DNA of 64,000 bases, taken from NCBI RefSeq assembly GCF_963678635.1, contig NC_087063.1, positions 62,851,290 to 62,915,289 of the forward strand, in the 5' to 3' direction. Of the stretch, positions 57,118 to 64,000 are shown one piece after another. This stretch comes from Symsagittifera roscoffensis (lineage: Eukaryota; Xenacoelomorpha; Acoela; Convolutidae). Positions within the stretch are counted from its first letter, which is position 1. Each line of letters opens with the position of its first letter. Both the position numbers and the translations under genes were made by a program. The notes under the pieces were generated by a model. It ran no database searches and was not told the DNA's origin. It saw nothing but the letters and a program-made list of their open reading frames with translations.

Positions 57118-57846
57118 AAATAAAGAGAAAGAAACTTAATTGTCTTTGTGCGCTAAAACTTGTGCCAATCAACTAAGCTTGATTATTGAAACTTTTAAAC
57201 TTTTTGTTTGGTTGTAGTTTGGTTAAACCAGGCTTTTGAAATTTGTTAAATTGTTGCAATTGTTGAATAACAAAAAGAGTTTTAGTTGATGCTATTTGAT
57301 ATATACACAGAGCATAGGTGAGTATATTTACCTATTTGAACCCGACTGAAGTTTTTAACCTGTGTAAGACACATGTTCACTGTGTGGCGACCTGGTAGGG
57401 TTTAGGCACGCTCGCTCGATGAGGGTGAGTACCTCATGACCTCTCCTAGCCACAGAGTTTTTTAGTTTTAATATTGAGGCAAACGCATAACTGAGTGATT
57501 ATACTTGTTGAAAGACATTAAGTTAATTTTAAAGGGTGCGTGGCCGTGCCACGTCCCAATTTTTTAATCAGCAAGAACGAAAAGAAGTTTTATGGAGAGA
57601 TGACATAAGTAGTCATGAAAGAAATTTTATCTAGAACACTCCTCATGGTGCAAAATTTGTGAAAATGTTGGAAGGAAGTGAAATGTAGTACGATGCCCTT
57701 TATGACACGCAGTTAGTTGAGGTGGAGTAGATAATTTTTTTTTCTATTGCGATTTGTAAGGTTGATTATAGAGAACTGGAACATTAGCTGACGATAGTAC
57801 AGAGTTATGCGATCAATGGGACATTGGAGGGGATGTTCGGGGAGTA
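57118..57846 (+). other. 3' non-coding segment of the retroelement with predicted RNA folds
   Basis: AT-richer again after the coding part. 57380-57388 (CTGTGTGGC) can pair with 57449-57457 (GCCACAGAG), one mismatch, enclosing a hairpin 57419-57424 with 57432-57437 (ATGAGG / CCTCAT, 7-base loop). The purine-rich stretch at 57810-57846 just before the 3' LTR is a candidate polypurine tract. Confidence 0.5.
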
Positions 57847-58701
57847 TGTGCCATTCCCCCGGATTGGCACAGCGGAAACTTCCGTCGCAGCAGGAAAACA
57901 ACAACATTAGAGGCCTTAGTCGTTATATATTGATGTGAAGTAGGCTAGACTATTCTAGAAGAAAATTTTAAGACAAACTCGAATTGCGACGGTACGTTTC
58001 TGAGAAATGCAAATCGGTCATCTTTAGCCGGAAAATAGAAGAAAAACACAACAACAACCGAAATAGCGAGAGACAGACAGTCAAGAAAATTGACAGAAAA
58101 AAGCGAAGCCTCTTATCGTGACAATCACGCACGATAAGACACTTAATTGAAGTAATTAGTCAGAAAGGAGCAGTAACCTCCCGTGCCACGAAGTTGGAGT
58201 AATAACGACGCTATTACTGGAAGAGCGCAAAATAGGAGGCTCGGTTCTTTAGACTGTCATGTGGTGAAAAAATATAGTAAACTAGCTTTTTAGCTACTCT
58301 GATGTCCTAAGCATTTGAAATAATACCCATATTGTTTGTTATTTTAGAATATGAGTAGCTAAGAAGAGGAAAGGGTCAATCCATCTGCAATGGATTTAAT
58401 ATAGAACTGTCACCAAAAACAAAGTAATATAGGGTACTCAAGCCGTGTTTTTAAGGAAGTTCATGTAGTCTGGGGATCCGAGCCCAGCTATGTGATTATC
58501 TTCGCATGTAATGAAAGCTGATCAAAAGTTGTTTGACTGATGGCCTAAAAATGGTAACTTTTTACTTAGCCCTAAACAAACCAAAAAATCAACTGGCTAG
58601 GTCGAGACGGTGAAAAACGAGTAGAATTGAGGTAACTAGCACCGGCCAGTCGTCAATGGGTACTTTTTCTACACTCCGTCACTGTGTAGTATTTGGGCGA
58701 A
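57847..58701 (+). repeat. 3' LTR of the retroelement (copy 3, truncated)
   Basis: Matches the first 855 bp or so of the other copies, then breaks at GGGCGAA into satellite; about 700 bp are missing. A deletion of about 24 bp lies near 58170, between two AAGGAG repeats that are both present in copies 1 and 2. Confidence 0.88.
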
Positions 58702-61700
58702 AGGTACAACCTTAATTGTGTTACGAGGGGCTTCGTTGAGTACAATTTGCAATGCAGTATTTTACTTTATTGCTGTAAAATGATCATCTCAGTTTGCGCA
58801 TCCAAAAAGCTGCGCTGTGTTAGGCAGTACGTATTCGAATGCTTAGACGAGCCGTTCCTGACTTTGTGCCTCCAAAAAACCTTTTTCGAGTTAGGAGGGG
58901 CTTATTTGATGCGAACTGGCAATTCCGTTTTTTCTTTTCACCGTAAAAAGACCATTTGCATTTGTGCCTTCAAAAAGCTTAGTTATGTTGGGAGGGGCTT
59001 AGTGGATTGCTTAGATCAGCTGTTTTTGACGTGGTGCAACGCAAATCCTTAATTGTGTTAGGATGGGCTTAGTTGACGACAAACTGCAAGGCCGTATTGA
59101 TCATTTGCCTTTGTCTCCAAAAAATTAGTTGGTTTGGGAGAGGCTTAGTGGAATGTTTAGGCGCGCTGTTTTTTTTTGCCTCCAAAAAACGTTAAATTGT
59201 GTAAGGAGGGTCTTAGTAATGGACAATTTGAAACGCCGTGTTTTTTTTTTCAATTCTGCAAAATGATAATTTTCTTCTAAGCCTACAAAAACCATGTTTG
59301 TGTTAGGAAGGCCTCAGTGGAATCTTTAGGTGAGCTCTACTTGACTCGGTGCCTCCAAAAACCTTAATTTAGCAGGTTTTTTTAGGACAACTTACAAGGC
59401 CGTATTGTTTTTAATACTGTAAAACTGTTAGTTGTGTTAGGATGGGCGCATTTGGATGTTAAAGTGAGCTGTTCCTGACATTGTGCCTCCAAAAACCTTA
59501 GTTGTGTGAGAAGGGGCTTAGAAGAATCTTTATTGAGCTGTTTTCAACTTTGTGCCTCCAAAAACCTTAGTTGTGTGAGAAGGGGCTTAGAAGAATCTTT
59601 AGTGAGCTGTTCTCAGCTTTGTGCCTCCAAAATTCTTGGTTGTGTTAGGATGGGCGCATTTGGATGTTAAAGTGAGCTGTTCCTGACATTGTGCCTCCAA
59701 AAACCTTAGTTGTGTGAGAAGGGGCTTAGAAGAATCTTTATTGAGCTGTTTTCAACTTTGTGCCTCCAAAAACCTTAGTTGTGTGAGAAGGGGCTTAGAA
59801 GAATCTTTAGTGAGCTGTTCTCAGCTTTGTGCCTCCAAAATTCTTGGTTGTGTTAGGAGGGGCGCAGTTGGATGTTTAGTGAGCTGATCCTGACTTTGTG
59901 CCTCCAAAAAGCTTTGTTGTGTTAGGAAAACCGATCTGATGACAACTTGCAACGCCCTATAGTATTTTAATGCTGTAAGCTGATCATTTGTCTTCGTGCC
60001 TCCAAAAACTTATTTGTGTTATGAAGGGCTTAGGGGTATGTTTAGCTGTTCTTGACTTCGTGCACCCAAAAACTTTAATTGTGTTAGGAGGGGCTTTGTT
60101 GAGGACAAATTGCAAAGCTGTATTTTGATTTAATGCTGTAATTTGATCTTTTGCATTAGTGCCTCCAACAACCTTAATTGTGTTAGCAGGGGTTTCGTTG
60201 ATGACAATTTGAAATTCAGTATTTTACTTTATTGCTGTAAAACGATCATCCAAAAAGCTCAGTTGTGTTAGGTGGTACGTATATGGATGTTTAGACGAGA
60301 CGTTCCTGATTCTGTGCCCCCAAAAACCTTCTTTGTGTTTGGAGGGGCTCTTTTCAAGAGATCTGGCAATGACGTTTTTTACTTTATTGCTGTATAACTA
60401 TCAATTGCCTTTGTGCCTTCAAAAAGATTAGTTGTGTTAGGAGGGGCTTCGTGGTGTGTTAAGGTGAGCTGTTCCTGTTTTTGTGCCTCCAAAACTCTTA
60501 GTTGTGTGAGAAGGGGCTTATAAGAACGTTTAGTGAGCTGTTCCTAACTTTGTGCCTCTAAAAATTTTAAATGTGTTAGGAGGGGCGCAGTTGGATGTTT
60601 AGGCGAGCTGTTCCAGACTTTCTGCCTCCAAAATCCTTAGTTGTGTTAGGAAAGCCTATCTGATGACAACTTGAAACGCCCTATAGTATTTTAATGCTGT
60701 AAGTTGATCGTTTGCCTTTGTGCCTCCAAAAACATATTTGTCTTATGAAGGGCTTAGGGGAATGCTTAGCTGCGCTGATCCTGACTTGGTGACTTCAAAA
60801 TCTCTAATGACTTAGGAGGGGCTTAGTTGTGGACAACTTGCAATGCCGTTTTGTTTTTAACACTGTACTTTTACAATTTGATTTTTTGCCTCCATAAACC
60901 AGAATTGTGTTCGGAGGGGCAGTTGGATGTTTAGTGAGCTGTTCTCAGCTTTGTGCCTCCAAAATTCTTGGTTGTGTTAGGATGGGCGCATTTGGATGTT
61001 AAAATGAGCTGTTCCTGACATTGTGCCTCCAAAAACCTTAGTTGTGTGAGAAGGGGCTTAGAAGAATCTTTATTGAGCTGTTTTCAACTTTGTGCCTCCA
61101 AAAACCTTAGTTGTGTGAGAAGGGGCTTAGAAGAATCTTTAGTGAGCTGTTCCTGACTTTGCGCCTCCAAAAACCTCAGGTGTGTTAGGCGGGACGTAGT
61201 TGGATGATTAGATGAGCTGTTCCCCTGACTTTGTGCCTTCCAAAATCTTAGTTGTGTCAGGAGGGGCTTAGTTGAGGACAATTTGCAATGCCGTATATTA
61301 CTTTAAGGCTGTAAAATGATCATTTGCATTTGCGCCTCAAAAAATCTTAGTTGTGTAAAAAGGGTCTTAGAAAAAGGTTCAGTGAGCTGTTCCTAATTTT
61401 TTTGCCTCCAAAAACCTTAATTATGATAGCAGGAGCTTTGTTGAGGACAAATTGCAAGGCCGGTCTGTTTTTAATACTGTAAGCTCATCATGTGACTTTG
61501 CGCCCCCGAAAACGGCAATTTTGTTAGGAGAGGCTTATTTGAGGAAAACTTGCAGTGCCTTTTTATTGCTGTAAATTGTTCATTCGCCTTTGTGCCTCCA
61601 AAAACTTTAGTTGTGTTAGGAGGGGTTTCTTGGAGTGTTTAGGTGAGCGGTTCTTGATTTGGTGCCTCCTAAAAACTTAATTGTGTCAGAAGGGTTTTGT

Positions 61701-64000
61701 TGAGGACAACTTGCATTGCCAAATTGTTTTTAATACTGTAAACTATAATTTGACTTTATGCCTCTAAAATTCTTAATTTTGTTAGGAGGGGCACAGTAGT
61801 TGGATGTTAGAACTGTTCTTGACGGTGCGCCTCCAAAAATTTTAATTGCAATAAAAGGGGCTTATTTGTGGACAACTTGCAGTGCCGTATTTTAGTTTAA
61901 AATAGTAAGCTGATGATTTACACCTGTGCCTCCAAAAAACATAGTGTTAGGAGGGGCTTAGTTGAATGTTTAGGTGAGCTCTTCTTGACTTTGTGCCTCC
62001 AAAAAACTTAGTTGTGCTAGGAGGGGTTTTGTTAAGGACAATTTTGCAATGCAATTTATGTTTAATACTGTTTTGACTTTGTTTCCCTGAAATATTCAGT
62101 TATGTTAGGAGGATCACATTTGGATATTTAAGTGAACTGTTCATGATTTTCTGCCTTCGAAAAATCTTTAATTGGGTTAGAAGGGTCCTAGTTGCGGACA
62201 ATTTGCGATGCCGTATCTTACTTTTTTGCAGCAAAATGATTATTTGCTTTTGTTCCTCCAAAAACCTTAGTTGTTTTAGAAGGAGCTCAGTTTAATGTTT
62301 AGGTGAGCTCTTCCTGACTTTGTGCCTCCAAAAAACGTCAATTGGGTTAGTAGGGTGTTAGTTGTGAACAACTTGCAATGCCGCGTTTTACCTTTTTGCT
62401 GCAAAATGACTATTTGCCGTTGTGCCTACAAAAACCCTAGTTGAGTTACGCGAGCGGTAGTTGGATCTTTAGGTGAGCTGTTCTTGACTTTGTACCTGCA
62501 AATACCTCAGTTGCTGAAGGATGGGCTGATTGAAACCTTTAGGTAAGCTATTCCTGACTTTGTGCCTCCAAAAAAATTTTAATTAGGTTAGTAGGGTGTT
62601 AGCTATGGACAACTTACCAAGCCATATTTTACTTTATTGCTGTAAACTCGTCATTCGCATTCGTTACTCCAAAAAACTTAATTGGTTTATTGAGGTGTTA
62701 GTTGTGGACAACTTGCAAGGCGGCATTTTACTTTATTACTGTAAAATCATCATTCAATCTGGCGCCTCCGAAAACCTTAATTAATTTTAGTACTGTAAAC
62801 TTATCATTTGACTTTGAGCCTCCAAAATCGTTATTTGTGTTAGGAGGGGCACAGTTGGATGTTTAGGTGAGCTGTTCTTGATTTTTTGCCTCCAAAAACC
62901 CTTATTTTGTTGGAAGGGGCTTAGTTGTGTGTGGGCGAATTGCAATGCGGTCTCTTCCTCTAATGTTGTTAACCTTGATTATTTTAGGAGGGTTTTTGTT
63001 GAGGACAACTTGCAATGTCGTATCGTTTTTAATGCTGTAATTGTATAATTTGACTTTGTGCCTCCGAAAACATTAGTTGTATTAGGAGGGGCTTTGTGGA
63101 ATGTTTAGGTGAGCTGTTTTCGACCTGGTGCCTCGAAAGTTTTTAGTTGTGTTGGGAGGGGCTTAGTTGAGGGCCACTTGCACTGCCAAAAATTGTTTCA
63201 ATGATGTAAATTGATCATTAGTATTTGTGCCTCCAAAAACCTTAGTTGTGATAAGAGCGGCATTGAGGAAAATTTAGGTGAGCTGTTCTTGACTTTGTGC
63301 CTCCAAAAAGTTTATAAGTGTTAAAATAGGCTTCGTTGAGGACAACTTGCAAGGCCGTATTGTTTTTAATACTGAAAATTCGTCATTTGACTTTGCGCCT
63401 CCGAAAACCTTAGTTGTGTTAGGCGGGATCTAGGTGGATCTTTAAGTGAGCTGATCCTGGTTGTGTCCCTGCAAAAACCTCAGTTGCGTTAGGATGGGTT
63501 TAGTGAAATCTTTAGGTAAGATGTTCCTGAATTTTTGCCTCCAAAAAAACTGTAATTGTGTTCAGAGTGTCTTAATTGTGGACAACTTGCAAAGCCGTAT
63601 TTTACTTTATTGCTGTAAATTCATCAACTGCATTTGTGACTCCAAAACTTTTAATGGTGTTAGAAGGGGCTGAAGTGAATGTTCATTGAGCTGTTTTTGA
63701 CTTCGTGCCCCCGAAAAACTCGTGCCCCGTAAAGGGGCTTCGTTGAGGACATCTTGCTTTGCCGTATTTTACTTCAATACTGTAAATTATTTATCATTTG
63801 AATTTCCAACTTCGTAAACCTTAGTTATGTTTCGCGCGACGTAGTTGGATCTTCAGGCGAGCTGTTCCTGACTTCGTGCCTCCAAAAACCTTAGTTGCGT
63901 TAGGAGGGGCTTAGTTGAGAACAATTTGCAATGCCTTTTTTATTTTATTGCTGTAAAATGCCTATTTGTCGTTGTGCCTCCAAAAACTTTAGTTGTGTTA
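58702..64000. repeat. Satellite block IV
   Basis: Two-spacer satellite, plus orientation, to the end of the window. The part from 61550 on is closer to block I in unit style (spacer B with GAGGACAACTTGCAATGCC), while 58702-61300 resembles the end of block II. No gene is supported. Confidence 0.93.
59441..59870. repeat. Higher-order satellite repeat, 208 bp, two copies with a third at 60975
   Basis: GATGGGCGCATTTGGATGTT begins at 59441, 59649 and about 60978. The first two copies are nearly identical across 208 bp, each holding a duplicated GTGTGAGAAGGGGCTTAGAA sub-unit. The third copy, 1.3 kb away, keeps the same text for about 170 bp. Confidence 0.85.

Larger units (their letters stand above)
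43072..58701 (+). mobile_element. Gag- and SGNH-bearing LTR retroelement, apparently lacking reverse transcriptase
   Basis: Direct terminal repeats (43072-44629 and the truncated 57847-58701) flank a 13.2 kb internal region. The internal region has a 2.3 kb structured leader, Gag-like coding sequence, an SGNH/GDSL-like domain, then about 6 kb of unrecognised, heavily broken coding sequence, all on the plus strand. I searched by eye for reverse transcriptase (Y-x-DD), aspartic protease, RNase H, CCHC knuckle and integrase motifs and did not find them. The coding part is clearly GC-richer than everything else in the window. The purine-rich GGAGGGGATGTTCGGGGAG just before the 3' LTR could be a polypurine tract. 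Confidence 0.75.

Noticed and set aside
57380-57460. Possible tRNA gene from nested stems
   Set aside because: The 7-base-loop hairpin is not adjacent to the outer stem, and there is no D-arm or anticodon arm in the right place.

Overview
The window is eukaryotic and most likely from an invertebrate animal. There are no bacterial-style operons, no ribosome binding sites and no tightly packed genes. About 29 kb is one AT-rich satellite family, and the rest is two large decayed mobile elements lying inside that satellite. I see no intact host gene, tRNA, rRNA or CRISPR array. The phylum cannot be fixed from the window alone; the DNA-transposon proteins resemble Polintons known from cnidarians and other invertebrates.

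Layout: (1) 1-14626, satellite. (2) 14627-32018, a 17.4 kb Polinton/Maverick (adintovirus-like) element with terminal inverted repeats and a 6-bp target duplication (GCCGTA / GCTGTA, one mismatch). Its left half codes on the minus strand for decayed copies of packaging ATPase, a conserved Polinton protein, integrase, minor capsid, a small basic core-like protein, major capsid and a DEDD-exonuclease-like protein, plus two unrecognised genes. Its right half codes on the plus strand for a weak OTU-like ORF and a protein-primed family B DNA polymerase. Every gene carries stops or frameshifts. (3) 32025-39908, satellite. (4) 39909-41467, an isolated LTR-like repeat. (5) 41468-43071, satellite. (6) 43072-58701, a 15.6 kb retroelement: 5' LTR, a 2.3 kb structured leader, about 10 kb of GC-richer broken coding sequence (Gag-like, SGNH/GDSL-hydrolase-like, then long unrecognised ORFs), a structured 3' segment and a truncated 3' LTR. 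(7) 58702-64000, satellite.

Most notable observations: the N-terminal/exonuclease part of the Polinton polymerase gene is present as three complete tandem units of about 1.71 kb plus a deleted remnant, all sharing one breakpoint. The right end of the Polinton carries an inverted piece of flanking satellite and a second copy of the element's terminus. The retroelement appears to lack reverse transcriptase and integrase but carries an SGNH-like domain after Gag, and a recent 807-bp tandem duplication makes an in-frame SGNH-to-Gag chimera. Its leader holds a tandemly repeated double hairpin with base changes that preserve pairing. The satellite uses one shared core, able to fold, between two different spacer types.

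How it fits together: the satellite acted as a landing site for both elements. The Polinton is a dead endogenous virus-like element whose gene set would have supported replication, integration and capsid formation. The retroelement looks non-autonomous. A 3.16 kb tandem duplication explains why a lone LTR sits upstream of the full retroelement with the same flank.
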